Positions 9,761 through 19,126 of a stretch of DNA of 64,000 nucleotides are shown here, piece by piece. The translations under genes were made by a program, and so were the position numbers. The notes beneath the pieces were generated by a model that saw only the letters and a program-made list of their open reading frames with translations, was not told where the DNA came from and did no database searches. The DNA is from CALNZV01 sp942491115. Its GTDB lineage: Bacteria > Desulfobacterota > Desulfobacteria > Desulfobacterales > UBA5852. The stretch's first letter is position 1; each line of letters opens with the position of its first letter. The stretch covers positions 620,001 through 684,000 of the forward strand of contig CALNZV010000007.1 in the NCBI GenBank assembly GCA_942491115.1, read 5' to 3'.

Positions 9761-9782
9761 CAATGACCTCGTGGTATGTAAA

Positions 9783-11987
9783 TTAGGCTCTGCTCAGTGA
9801 AGCACGAATACCCCAGGCGGCGTCAAGGCCGGTGATCGGATCCTCGACCGGCCCAATCAACTGATTGACATTGACCCCTTTATTGGACAAATAGGCATCG
9901 AAAGCCGTATGCCCCAAGCCCCGTGGCATGGCCACCACACCGGGAAGGATGCCGTCGAACAGATGGACGCGAACGGAAGCCGATCCCTTGGGGGTAGTGA
10001 GGGTGACCGCTTCCCCTTCGCGGACGCCGACGGTCTTGGCCGTCTCCGGGTTGATCTCCACCACCCCGGCTAGACCCTTGATGACGGTGTCGGGGACCGT
10101 CTTTACCATGAAAGGCGGAGTACCCATGTTGGGGGCCAACCGGATGGTGTCATAGGGGATCAGAAGCAAAGGAAACGCGTTGACGTCTCCCTCGGGCACG
10201 ACGGGCGCCATCAGCGCTTGGAGCCCGGGGTTGCCCCCGGAAAGATCAATCGGGTTCCCGCCCCCCAACATGGCGACGGCAGATGGCATGGGGGAAAACC
10301 CCTCATCCACCCACACCCCTTTGCGCTCCAGTGTCGCCCACCGGCTGCCCAGTGTCTCTTTAAGGCACGTCTCGTAAGTTGGCCAGGGGAATCCACCCGC
10401 CACATCATCCCCCATGGCATCGGCAATCTTGAGAACCACCTCCCCAGGGTGAAGGGAGTTGAACTGGATGTCCACCACCGGTTTTGCAAGCCCGATCGCC
10501 GGTTTGCCCAGTGCCGACGGCGCAGGAACATCCTCCCAGCGCTCCAAATGGGAGTGCGCAGGCAGCACGATGTCCGCGTAGGCGGTGGTCTCATCGAGGT
10601 GAGTGGCGACACTGGCAATAAATGGAATCCGATCGAACGCCTCCCTCATTGCCGTCGCGTCCGGAACCCCATGGAGCGGATTGGCGCCGTAAACGAGAAG
10701 CGCCTGAATATCGGCCCCCGCTTCAATGGCCTGGGGCAGGCGATGGAGCAATTGGTCGGCAAGAGGGCCGGCCTGATCGATACGCGGTCGAGACAGCCCC
10801 GCCGTGGCCGATGCATCCAGCTCGGGCTCGGGCCATTGGATGTAGTCCAAATGAGGCATGGTCCAGACACCACCGGTCCGATTGATGTTACCCACGAGCA
10901 CATTGAGGGCAAGAACCGCCATCGCTTCCCCAAGACTCCCCGCAAGCTCTCCACGGCCTCGGCCCCCGATGGCCATGGGACGCTTGGCCCGGGCAAATTC
11001 TTGGGCCAGGGCGGTAATGGTCGCGGCATCGATACCCGTGTCTTCGGATACCTGGCTGGGGGAATAGCGATCCATGACGAGATTTCTGAAGTCATCGAAC
11101 CCGGTTACCGAATTGTTGATGAAACTGTAGTCATAAAGGGATTCCTTGATGATCACATGGGCAATGGCCAGTGCCAGCGATCCCTCGGCCCCGGGTTGGA
11201 TGGGCACCCATTGATCGGCCTTGGCAGCCGAATTGGATAGCCGGGGGTCCACCTGAACGACCTTGATGTTTTTCTCCTTCCAAATGCTGTTGGCCCGAAA
11301 CATACGGCTGGTCGATCCCCAACCGTCGATGATGCCGCTTCCAAAACTCAGCACGTGGTCGGTGTTCTCCACATCGAAGCCGGGCAGAAAATCCTCCCCG
11401 AACATCAAGCGGAATGCCGCCCGGTAACCGTCTTCCATCGAGGGCGGACGGAAAAAATTGGGGGATCCGCAAACCGTCAACAGCCGTTTGAAAAGGGCCG
11501 CCACCGTCCCCTGCCCCGACCCCGAAATACAGGCCAATGATTCGGGCGCATCCGATGCCTTAACCGCGTTCAGCTTGTCGGCGACCTCGGCCAGGGCCTC
11601 GGTCCAGGAAATCGTCTGCCATTCCCCGTCGCCTCGGTTGCCGATGCGCTTCATGGGAGCCTCGATTCGGGTGGGCCCGTAGAGCAGCTGCAGGCCGGAT
11701 TCACAGAGGATGCACACCCCGCCGTTGCTTCCGGGGTAATCCGCCCGCCCCTCGATCTTCACCGCCCGATCTTCCACCTTCCGGACCGTGATCCCACATC
11801 CCTCCTGGCAGAGGGTGCTCACCGTATTCACATGGGTGATCTCACCGTTTTTCGTAATCGGGACCCACGGCCACATCTGGGTCCAGATGGACAGATCGTC
11901 CGTTATCTTCCACGGCAGCGGCGACAGAACGATTCCGGCGGTAGCGCCGGCGCCGAGTGATAAAAAACATCTTCTGTCTATCTTCAT
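9783..11987 (-). CDS. qrcB: Menaquinone reductase molybdopterin-oxidoreductase-like subunit QrcB
   Basis: A 734-residue member of the molybdopterin oxidoreductase superfamily. The start at 11987 is fixed by a Tat signal (DRRCFLSLG, then a hydrophobic stretch) and an AAGGGG upstream; the longer open frame overlaps qrcA and is not protein-like there. In the studied Desulfovibrio complex this subunit was reported to carry no molybdenum. Here the N-terminal FeS motif is incomplete: Cys60, Cys64, Cys92 and Cys95 are present, but the position of the first canonical Cys is Ser57. The molybdopterin-binding and C-terminal dinucleotide-binding domains are otherwise full length. Confidence 0.92.
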   Translation of the reverse strand: MKIDRRCFLSLGAGATAGIVLSPLPWKITDDLSIWTQMWPWVPITKNGEITHVNTVSTLCQEGCGITVRKVEDRAVKIEGRADYPGSNGGVCILCESGLQLLYGPTRIEAPMKRIGNRGDGEWQTISWTEALAEVADKLNAVKASDAPESLACISGSGQGTVAALFKRLLTVCGSPNFFRPPSMEDGYRAAFRLMFGEDFLPGFDVENTDHVLSFGSGIIDGWGSTSRMFRANSIWKEKNIKVVQVDPRLSNSAAKADQWVPIQPGAEGSLALAIAHVIIKESLYDYSFINNSVTGFDDFRNLVMDRYSPSQVSEDTGIDAATITALAQEFARAKRPMAIGGRGRGELAGSLGEAMAVLALNVLVGNINRTGGVWTMPHLDYIQWPEPELDASATAGLSRPRIDQAGPLADQLLHRLPQAIEAGADIQALLVYGANPLHGVPDATAMREAFDRIPFIASVATHLDETTAYADIVLPAHSHLERWEDVPAPSALGKPAIGLAKPVVDIQFNSLHPGEVVLKIADAMGDDVAGGFPWPTYETCLKETLGSRWATLERKGVWVDEGFSPMPSAVAMLGGGNPIDLSGGNPGLQALMAPVVPEGDVNAFPLLLIPYDTIRLAPNMGTPPFMVKTVPDTVIKGLAGVVEINPETAKTVGVREGEAVTLTTPKGSASVRVHLFDGILPGVVAMPRGLGHTAFDAYLSNKGVNVNQLIGPVEDPITGLDAAWGIRASLSRA

Positions 11988-12037
11988 ATCATGTCCCCTT
12001 GATTCCCTATGGCCCGCAGGGCCGGCGTCCCTCTCGA

Positions 12038-12715
12038 CTAGTGGTGACAGACAAAGCACCCGCCCTTGCCCGTCTGCACGCTGGCCTGACGAACGCCCTC
12101 TTTCACATGGCATTCGGCGCAGTCGTTCATCTTCATGCGATCGTATGTGTTCTTTTTGATACCGGCAATATTTCTGCCCCAAATATCAATACTGTAAAGA
12201 GAAATCCGATTCTGTTTATAAATCGGCAGAGTGTCGGATTCGCCGATGCCGCCATGACAGGTTGCACAATCCATGTTTCCCATCTTGACATGGGCAATGT
12301 GGGAAAAATAGACACACGGGGGCTGTTCGGAGTATACCAGCCAGGGCACTTCACGCCCTTTTTGGACATAGTCCTCCACAAACCGGATTTCATTTTCGGT
12401 ACCCGAGTTCACATCCTCATGGCACTCGATGCACTGGGCAAGCTTGGGGGCACCGGAAAAGCTGCCGTCTTCCCTGAAGTAATGACAGCTTTCGCATCCG
12501 TTATCCACCAGTTCATTGTGCACCTTATGACTGAAATCGATGGGTTGGTTTTTCTGGGAATAGAGCAGCTTGGGGAATAGGACCCACCCCACCACAAGAC
12601 TGGCTGCCAGGCCGATAATAAAAAAAAGGATAATCGAGCCGCCGGCCCCATTATCCTCTGCTCCTGAATCCCCATGCCCTGACATATTGTTTGCCTTTAG
12701 ATCGGTGTGACTCAT
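12038..12715 (-). CDS. qrcA: Menaquinone reductase multihaem cytochrome c subunit QrcA
   Basis: Membrane-anchored periplasmic cytochrome that accepts electrons from tetrahaem cytochrome c3. The 225-residue protein has an N-terminal signal anchor (IILFFIIGLAASLVVGWVLF) and five CxxCH haem motifs: CESCH, CIECH, CATCH, CAECH, and a terminal CFVCHH. The described Qrc cytochrome is hexahaem; I see no sixth canonical motif, although a lone PPCVYFSH lies in the middle. The ATG at 12715 has GGAG 5 bases upstream. It is the first gene of the qrc operon and lies downstream of cytochrome c assembly genes on the same strand. Confidence 0.92.
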   Translation of the reverse strand: MSHTDLKANNMSGHGDSGAEDNGAGGSIILFFIIGLAASLVVGWVLFPKLLYSQKNQPIDFSHKVHNELVDNGCESCHYFREDGSFSGAPKLAQCIECHEDVNSGTENEIRFVEDYVQKGREVPWLVYSEQPPCVYFSHIAHVKMGNMDCATCHGGIGESDTLPIYKQNRISLYSIDIWGRNIAGIKKNTYDRMKMNDCAECHVKEGVRQASVQTGKGGCFVCHH

Positions 12716-13003
12716 GGAAACTCCGTCAGCCTTCTCGAGCTGAATGAAAAAACCCCGCTTTCGGGCGAACAAACGCGACAGAGGGCGGTCCCTCTTCCCT
12801 ATCCGCCGAATCGGGATCTTTCAACCAGCCGTCGATTGATGATTTCACTGCAAGCGACACGATTGCTAAACGAATACGCACTCCCTATGTTAACGCTGGC
12901 AAGCCTTCAGCGCATTCCCAATGGGGGCGGCGCCACCTACCGGATTGCCTCGAGATTCAGAGGAAATCGTTTACCTTGAGCCTGTTAGGTTGTCAAGTCA
13001 AAA

Positions 13004-13855
13004 TCATTTTGCGGCGCCGTAGCTGTGAAGCCCCGGCAGCAGATTAACCCCGAAATAGGTGAACAATACCGCCAGAAAACCGAGGATGGAAAAAATCGCG
13101 ATCCATCGCCCCTGCCACCCACGCATGAACCTCAGATGAAGAACGGTGGCATAAATGAACCAGGTGATGAGAGACCACGTTTCCTTGGGGTCCCACCCCC
13201 AGTACCTACCCCATGCGGAGTTGGCCCATACGGATCCGGTGATGATCCCCACGGACAGGAAAAGAAAGCCGAACATGATCAGTTGGTGGTTGAGTTCATC
13301 GAGCAGGGCGTTGGACGGCAGTCTGTCGATCACCCCGCCCCCGGCAGTGGCCCCCACGGAACGTCTTTCCACGACGAGAAACATGATGCTCACCCCGAAG
13401 GCGACGGCAAAGGCTGCATAGCCGATGAAGCACGTGACCACGTGGGCAATGAGCCAGTTGCTCTTAAGGGCGGGAATGAGGGGCTGGATGCGGTCGCTGA
13501 TATTGGGAGACAGGGATGCATAGGCCATCGCCAGACAGGCCAGGGGGGTGGTAAAGGCCCCCAGCACCCGGTTTTGAAACTTCCGTTCGATCACCAGATA
13601 GAGGATGCCGATGGATAAGGCAAAAAATACGAGAGATTCATAAAGGTTGGATAGAGGCGCATGGCCGTAGCCAAGCTGATAGGACTCCACCCATCTGAGA
13701 AGAATGCCGGTGGCGTTTCCTGCCACCGCGGCAAGCGTCACCCACGAGGCCGTTCGGCCGGCATCGGGCTTTTTGAAAATCCAGGCAGCGATGTATATGA
13801 CGGCCCCCAGGCCATACATAAAGGTAACGATGGAAAGAATGGACGAACTGCTCAT
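13004..13855 (-). CDS. ccsA: Cytochrome c biogenesis protein, CcsA/ResC type (System II)
   Basis: Inner-membrane haem exporter and synthetase half of System II cytochrome c maturation. The 283-residue protein has about eight helices and the tryptophan-rich haem motif WGWDPKETWSLITW. Candidate external His ligands lie at WLIAHVVTCFIGY and LNHQLIMFGF. The ATG at 13855 has AGAGG 7 bases upstream. It follows resB on the same strand with an 81-base gap, the usual resB-resC order. The products would mature QrcA, whose gene is next downstream. Annotated as ccsB or ccsA in different genomes. Confidence 0.92.
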   Translation of the reverse strand: MSSSSILSIVTFMYGLGAVIYIAAWIFKKPDAGRTASWVTLAAVAGNATGILLRWVESYQLGYGHAPLSNLYESLVFFALSIGILYLVIERKFQNRVLGAFTTPLACLAMAYASLSPNISDRIQPLIPALKSNWLIAHVVTCFIGYAAFAVAFGVSIMFLVVERRSVGATAGGGVIDRLPSNALLDELNHQLIMFGFLFLSVGIITGSVWANSAWGRYWGWDPKETWSLITWFIYATVLHLRFMRGWQGRWIAIFSILGFLAVLFTYFGVNLLPGLHSYGAAK

Positions 13856-13936
13856 AACGCAACCTCTTTTTGGTTTATCCTTCGAAACCCGCTGCCCGGT
13901 CCGGACCCTGACAGCGGTCCACATGCCCGGCAGGGA

Positions 13937-15370
13937 TTAGGGCATCGATTTCAATCCCTCGGCCAGGCGTCTCGTACGGGATTCCATTCCCAGGCGGTTT
14001 CGATTGGCAATGCCGGCAACCGACACCTCGGAGCCGTCTCCCCGTTTCCGGATATCGATGCAAAGGGTTTGGTGAGACATGAAAAAAGTAATGACAAACC
14101 CGACGATCATAAAAATGAACCCGGCGTACACCAATGGAACGCCCGGATCCCGATTGACCTGAAGCCCGGTGTAGTATCGGGTTTCCTGAGGTTCGCCCGG
14201 CTTGAAGGACTCCGTTTTCTGGCCGGCGACCGACAGAAAGACATCGCCGCCCCGCATTCGATCAAAATTTGAAAATTTGAGCGGGAGCTTCACCACAGCG
14301 GCCTCCTGCCCCGGCCGTTTGAGCTCGACCGATACGGTGGCCCCCAGGTCCTTGTCACCAAAGACGAAGGAGGGCTCGTAGGCCACATAGGCGAGTTCTC
14401 CCAGACGGTTCGGCAGGCTGACCGACTCTCCCCGCTTGATATCCACTTCTACGGTCTCTCCAGATTCACGGGCGGTGACCCGAAAGGTCAGTGATTCGGG
14501 CAATGTCTCGGTGTCCACCTGGGGGTCCGGCGGCAGTTGCCCATAACTCGATTGAAAAATTCTCACCCCCTTGTACACAAGGGGATCGTTGACGATGATG
14601 TCCTTCGTCAACACCGGCTGACCGTTCTCGACGATGGTCAGGGTCGATTTGAATTCTTCGGGGGCGCCGGTATCATAAAAGCTGACGCTGAAATCGTCGC
14701 AGCGGATTTCGAAATCAAGATCGAGGGGGGCGCCGGTGTTCCGGAGTTCAATGCGGCGGGTTTGGGTTTGTTCAGCAATCGTGACGAACCCGTCGAACCC
14801 GAATATCGAGCCCACGAGGGATCCGATCATTAGGACAACCACGCTGAGGTGCACCACATAGACACCGAGCCGGGTCCACCGCCCCTTCTCGGCAAACAGG
14901 CTGAAACCGCCGTCGTCACTCTCCGACACGACCCGGCTGAACGCCTTGTGCAGCAGGGGGTGATAGCGGTCTTTCAAGGTCTCAGGAGGAAGGGGGGACG
15001 AAAAGGTTTCCTGGGCCTTAGTCTTCAGGAATCGGGAACGCTTAAATGTCGGGTTCCGATTGAAGACGATCTTTCCCACCGCCCCCAGACGGTCGATGGA
15101 GCAGATCACGATGTTCACTACCAGCAGCATGATCAGCAGCCGAAACCACCAGGAGTGGTACATGTCGAAAAAATCAAAGACCGAAAACAGGCGGTATAAA
15201 AACTCTCCATAGGCTTGGAGATAGGCCATTGGACTGGCATTTTGCGGGATCAGAGTGCCGATCACCGACGTCCCGGCCAGCAACAACAGCAGAATGACCG
15301 ACAAACGGACAGAGGCAAGAAACTCCCATACCGGCGCCCATATGCCGGAAGGGTCTTTATGATGGGCCAT
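13937..15370 (-). CDS. resB: Cytochrome c biogenesis protein ResB
   Basis: Partner of the CcsA-type protein in System II cytochrome c maturation. The 477-residue protein shows the ResB signature FLASVRLSVILLLLLAGTSVIGTLIPQ at the first helix, two further early helices, a large periplasmic domain, and a last helix (VYAGFIFMIVGFVITFFMSHQ) near the C-terminus. The ATG at 15370 was preferred over the one five codons earlier because AAGGA sits 6 bases before it. The short polar tail after the last helix is typical. Presumed operon with the downstream ccsA-type gene. Confidence 0.92.
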   Translation of the reverse strand: MAHHKDPSGIWAPVWEFLASVRLSVILLLLLAGTSVIGTLIPQNASPMAYLQAYGEFLYRLFSVFDFFDMYHSWWFRLLIMLLVVNIVICSIDRLGAVGKIVFNRNPTFKRSRFLKTKAQETFSSPLPPETLKDRYHPLLHKAFSRVVSESDDGGFSLFAEKGRWTRLGVYVVHLSVVVLMIGSLVGSIFGFDGFVTIAEQTQTRRIELRNTGAPLDLDFEIRCDDFSVSFYDTGAPEEFKSTLTIVENGQPVLTKDIIVNDPLVYKGVRIFQSSYGQLPPDPQVDTETLPESLTFRVTARESGETVEVDIKRGESVSLPNRLGELAYVAYEPSFVFGDKDLGATVSVELKRPGQEAAVVKLPLKFSNFDRMRGGDVFLSVAGQKTESFKPGEPQETRYYTGLQVNRDPGVPLVYAGFIFMIVGFVITFFMSHQTLCIDIRKRGDGSEVSVAGIANRNRLGMESRTRRLAEGLKSMP

Positions 15371-15439
15371 CCCGAATCCTTTCAATCAGAAAAATATCAG
15401 GGTTCCATAGCAAATGTCCGGTAGACTGGCAACCGTGAT

Positions 15440-18331
15440 TCACCCTGTCGGAACACTCTGGCTCCCATTTGCAGGATGGCCCTGCCGACCGGGAAGTGCC
15501 ACGATAGCGGCCTTTCGCTCGGGAGATAAGTAGGCGGCCGCCAAGGCGGATAGCTCCTTCGGTGTAATGGCGGCGTAGTCGCTTTGAATCGTGCGGCTCC
15601 ACTCCAGCTGTTCTGGATGCCGCGAGGCTCCCTGGAGGACGGTATACAACCAGTAACGGTTTTGTTGCAGCATGTCCTTGATGCTGGTGAGGGTCGGTTC
15701 AACCGCCCGATCGAACGCCTCGCGGTCGACCCCCTCCCGGGCCAGTTGATCGGCGATCCGAGAGATGGCGTCATCCACGACGTCGAGTTTCTTGGGATCC
15801 ACCGGCACAACGACCATGAATTTGCCATAACCGGCATAGGCCCGTGACGGACGGTTGTAAGCATAGGGGGAATAGGCGGCCCCCAATTTTTCCCGGATGA
15901 CCTCCCGGACCCTCTCGCTAACCACGTCTCCAAGCACGCTGAGCCTGCGGGTTCGCTGAATATCCCAAACATCGTCGGTCGGGAAGGCGGCAACGAACAG
16001 GGCCTTGTCGATATCGGAATCCACCGTGACCTCGAGCCGCTGACCCATAGGGAATATCGGTTTCCGGTGATCGGTTGCCGATGCCGCTTCCCGTGTCGGA
16101 AGACTCCCCAAGTAGAGAGAGACCCAGCGTTTCAACTCGCCGGCGTCAAAATCACCGACGACGCTGAGTTCAAGTGGAGCGCTGGTGAGGATGGAACCAA
16201 GCCAAGTCTGGATATGGCCCAGAGTGATCTGCCGGACCACGGTGTAGTGCGTCTGTCCGAAACGACTGTCCCCGCCGGCAAGGAACCGATCACCGTACAG
16301 GGACATCGCACCGTCCACCGATCGGTCCATGGTCTGGATATCCTGACCCAACCGCTCCAGGGAAATGGCCAGCGCCTCTTCCCTGAACCCTGGATCGATC
16401 AAGTGGGCGTAGAGCAGCTGGCAAAGCAGTTTCTCCTCACCCGCGACCGAGCGGCCCCTGAAATAAAAATGGTCTTCACCGACCCCAAATCCCAACCGGG
16501 TTTGGGTGCCGGCGAGGGCGCGCTCCAGATCCCTTTCCCGCAGGCGGCCCAACCCGCTTTCATTCAAAACCGATGCAGAGAGGTCCGCAATCCCCGGCAA
16601 CGCGCCGGGCTCCGACGCCCGGCCGTCACCGAGGGACAGGGCAAACTGGATTTCTCCTTTGGAAAAGGTCGTCGGCTTTAACAAAAGGTGGAGTCCGTTG
16701 GCAAACGCCAAACGCTCGATACCCAGATCGTCGTCGATAACAGTAGCGGCGACGCTTCCGGTCCCTTGGGGGTCGGGCAGATAGGGAAAAGCCACTTCAG
16801 GCAGCGCATCGGGGGGAAGAACCGCCGTTACTCGGCTGTTATCGTACACAGCCATAATTTGTTGCTCCGGGGATGTGTCGCCATCGGGGACCTCCAAATT
16901 GCCGGTGGCGATCACCATCCGGTGATCGGGAGACCAAACGGTTCGCAACCGCTGATGAACCTGCTCGACGGTCAGGGCCTGGAGCCTTGGGGTAAAAAAC
17001 GCCTGTTCCTGTGCCGGGGACCGAAACACCGTCTGGCGCCTTAGAGATCCGATGATGCCTCTGGCCAGACGCCTGGACTCACGGGTAGGCGCTTCAATGA
17101 CAGCCTGATCCAACTCGGCCTGATACTCTTTTCGGACCCGTGCCAGTTCCCCGGGCTGAAAACCGTGATTGACGGCTTGCCGAAGTACCTGCTCGATCGC
17201 CTCAAGGGCACGGGCCCAGTTGTCCGGCTCACTATCGGCTTCGATACCCGAGTACTGGAACAACTGCATGAACGTCCCCGAACCAACCGATGCCGATGTC
17301 ATCGGGCTCCCGGGCTCTGCAACAAGCCGATCCAACCGGTTTTGAAGCATCCGGTTGGCCACCTGTTCCTCTAATACCCGCTGCTGATGGGCTGCGGAAT
17401 CGGGAACCGGATCGATACCGGTCAGCGTTTCGATGGACACCGTGGTATTCCCGAGCGCTTCCTCCCGGTGATGGAAAACCCTCACGGCATCATGGTCGGG
17501 CCACCCTATCGCGGGATTGGGTCGCTCAGGTCCTCTACTTTCCATCCCCCCGAGCTTTTCTTTGATCAGTCCTTCGAGCATCGACAGATCGACATCTCCC
17601 ACCACAACAAGAATCATTCGCTCGGGCCGGTACCAGGTGTTGTAGAAATCCACAAACCGGTCTCGGTTGGAGTCCTGGATGACCGCGGCATCCCCAATGG
17701 GCAGCCGGCTCGGAAGCAACGTGCCGGCCATCTGGAAATTGAGCGTCTCCACATAGGTTCGCCAGGAGGCGGAATCCCTCGTCTGCTTTTCGGCAAGAAT
17801 GACCCCGCGCTCCCGGTCGATCTCCGACTCAAGCAAAAGCGCCCCCTCGGCGTAGTCCCTTAGAACCGTCAGTGCATCTTCAATGCTTTCTTCGGAGCCA
17901 TCGGGCAATACGATATCGTAGATGGTTTCGGTAAATCCCGTCGATGCGTTGGCATCGGCCCCGAACTGCATTCCGATACTCTGGAAGTACTTGACCAGTT
18001 CCCCCGGCGGGAAATGGGTAGACCCATTGAACATCATGTGTTCCAGAAAATGAGCAAGTCCCAACTGCCGGTCGGATTCGTGCAGGGAACCGGCCTGCAC
18101 CATCAGATGCATCACCACACGGTCTTTGGGATTGGTGTTGTTCATCATGACATAGCGCAACCCCGAAGGCAGACGTCCGAAGACAACCGCGGGATCCGGT
18201 TCCAGGTCGCTTCCATCGTGGGGCCACCCCTCCGGGTGCTCGATGACAGCGGCAGAGACCGCGGACAGTCCGAGTGCCCCCGACCCCGCCCCCACAAGGA
18301 GTGCGATCAATACCGTCGTCATTAATTTCAT
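15440..18331 (-). CDS. Exported M16 family zinc metallopeptidase (insulinase/pitrilysin type)
   Basis: A 963-residue two-lobed M16 peptidase. The first lobe carries the inverted zinc motif HFLEH at residues 94-98 (His94 and His98 ligands, Glu97 catalytic), with the third ligand expected in ESEIDRERGVILAEK. The second lobe is degenerate, as in pitrilysin-like proteins. The start at 18331 gives a good signal peptide (MTTVLIALLVGAGSGALGLSAVSAA) with GAGG 8 bases upstream, so the protein is exported to the periplasm or outer membrane. It probably degrades peptides; the substrate is unknown. It is followed by resB on the same strand after a 69-base gap. Confidence 0.88.
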   Translation of the reverse strand: MKLMTTVLIALLVGAGSGALGLSAVSAAVIEHPEGWPHDGSDLEPDPAVVFGRLPSGLRYVMMNNTNPKDRVVMHLMVQAGSLHESDRQLGLAHFLEHMMFNGSTHFPPGELVKYFQSIGMQFGADANASTGFTETIYDIVLPDGSEESIEDALTVLRDYAEGALLLESEIDRERGVILAEKQTRDSASWRTYVETLNFQMAGTLLPSRLPIGDAAVIQDSNRDRFVDFYNTWYRPERMILVVVGDVDLSMLEGLIKEKLGGMESRGPERPNPAIGWPDHDAVRVFHHREEALGNTTVSIETLTGIDPVPDSAAHQQRVLEEQVANRMLQNRLDRLVAEPGSPMTSASVGSGTFMQLFQYSGIEADSEPDNWARALEAIEQVLRQAVNHGFQPGELARVRKEYQAELDQAVIEAPTRESRRLARGIIGSLRRQTVFRSPAQEQAFFTPRLQALTVEQVHQRLRTVWSPDHRMVIATGNLEVPDGDTSPEQQIMAVYDNSRVTAVLPPDALPEVAFPYLPDPQGTGSVAATVIDDDLGIERLAFANGLHLLLKPTTFSKGEIQFALSLGDGRASEPGALPGIADLSASVLNESGLGRLRERDLERALAGTQTRLGFGVGEDHFYFRGRSVAGEEKLLCQLLYAHLIDPGFREEALAISLERLGQDIQTMDRSVDGAMSLYGDRFLAGGDSRFGQTHYTVVRQITLGHIQTWLGSILTSAPLELSVVGDFDAGELKRWVSLYLGSLPTREAASATDHRKPIFPMGQRLEVTVDSDIDKALFVAAFPTDDVWDIQRTRRLSVLGDVVSERVREVIREKLGAAYSPYAYNRPSRAYAGYGKFMVVVPVDPKKLDVVDDAISRIADQLAREGVDREAFDRAVEPTLTSIKDMLQQNRYWLYTVLQGASRHPEQLEWSRTIQSDYAAITPKELSALAAAYLSPERKAAIVALPGRQGHPANGSQSVPTG

Positions 18332-18742
18332 CGGTCTGGCCTCAATGAGGATCGACATCCCCGCGGCTCGGTTCCGTTGCATCGTCATTGGTCTCCCTTT
18401 GTTGCATTGCCGATACGACCTGTTCATATCGATGGCTGACTCGGTAACGCTCTGAAGCGCCATCACACTGGCTATTCAGCCCACGGCACCGCAGACTGCA
18501 GCAGTCGCCAGACAGGCACCCCTGCCCCATCGAGGGTTGAAACCAGACCAGCAACATAATACGTGGGAGGTGGAAGGCAACAATCCGAACCGGGAAGATT
18601 TTCCGCGAGGGAGGATTCACGGCGGCCGACAGGGAAGCAGTAGAAACAAACGCGGCCTGAAAGGCAACCCTTTCAGGCCGAGAGACGGTTCATCCAGCAG
18701 TGACTTATCAGGATGCCAACGGCTGACAAGAAGATCGAACCC
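18332..18742. other. Intergenic region between peptidase and histone-like gene
   Basis: About 410 bases. It contains the strong hairpin listed separately and otherwise no convincing ORF. The peptidase promoter presumably lies here, but no clear hexamer pair was found. Confidence 0.4.
18642..18680 (-). terminator. Perfect 12-bp hairpin, likely terminator of the histone-H1-like gene
   Basis: CGGCCTGAAAGG and CCTTTCAGGCCG flank a 4-base loop (18653-18680). On the minus strand the stem is followed by GCGTTTGTTTCT, a moderate T tract. It lies 60 bases after the stop of the minus-strand gene. Confidence 0.65.
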
Positions 18743-19126
18743 CTACTTTTTGATGTACAGGCCCCTGGCTTTGGCTGCGATCATCCCGCGGGTCGACAGC
18801 TTGTAGAGCGCGTTGGATAGCTGACGAGGGGACAGGCCGGTTTTTTCTTTTAACTTTGCGATCGTGGCACCGTTTCGGGACCGACGCACAACGTCATAGA
18901 CGGCTTCCAGTACGGAGGCTTTTTTAGCGGCACCGGCGCTTGCGGAAGCAGCCTTTTTCTTTGGCGCCGCTTTCTTCTTTGCCGCTTTCACCACTTTTTT
19001 CTTTGCTGGGGCCTTCTTGCTGGCGGTGGACGCTTTAGAAATTTGTTCTTGGAGCTTTTCTACTTTTTTGGAGAGTTTGGTCAGTTCCTTGGTAACAGCC
19101 TTTAGTTGATCCTGTAGCTTCTTCAT
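18743..19126 (-). CDS. Lys/Ala-rich histone-H1-like nucleoid protein with C-terminal winged-helix-like domain
   Basis: A 127-residue protein in three parts. Residues 1-33 form a likely coiled coil (LKAVTKELTKLSKKVEKLQEQI). Residues 35-70 are a disordered Lys/Ala/Pro tract (KKAPAKKK, AKKKAAPKKKAA), as in eukaryotic H1 tails. Residues 72-127 resemble a small helix-turn-helix domain (GATIAKLKEKTGLSPRQLSNALYKLSTRG). A very strong AGGAGGTC ribosome site lies before the ATG, suggesting high expression. The likely role is DNA binding or compaction; this is inferred from composition, not from a named family. Confidence 0.72.
   Translation of the reverse strand: MKKLQDQLKAVTKELTKLSKKVEKLQEQISKASTASKKAPAKKKVVKAAKKKAAPKKKAASASAGAAKKASVLEAVYDVVRRSRNGATIAKLKEKTGLSPRQLSNALYKLSTRGMIAAKARGLYIKK

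Noticed and set aside
10218..11240. 340-codon plus-strand open frame
   Set aside because: Entirely antisense to qrcB, with low-complexity Arg/Gly/Pro-rich translation; a shadow of GC-rich coding sequence.
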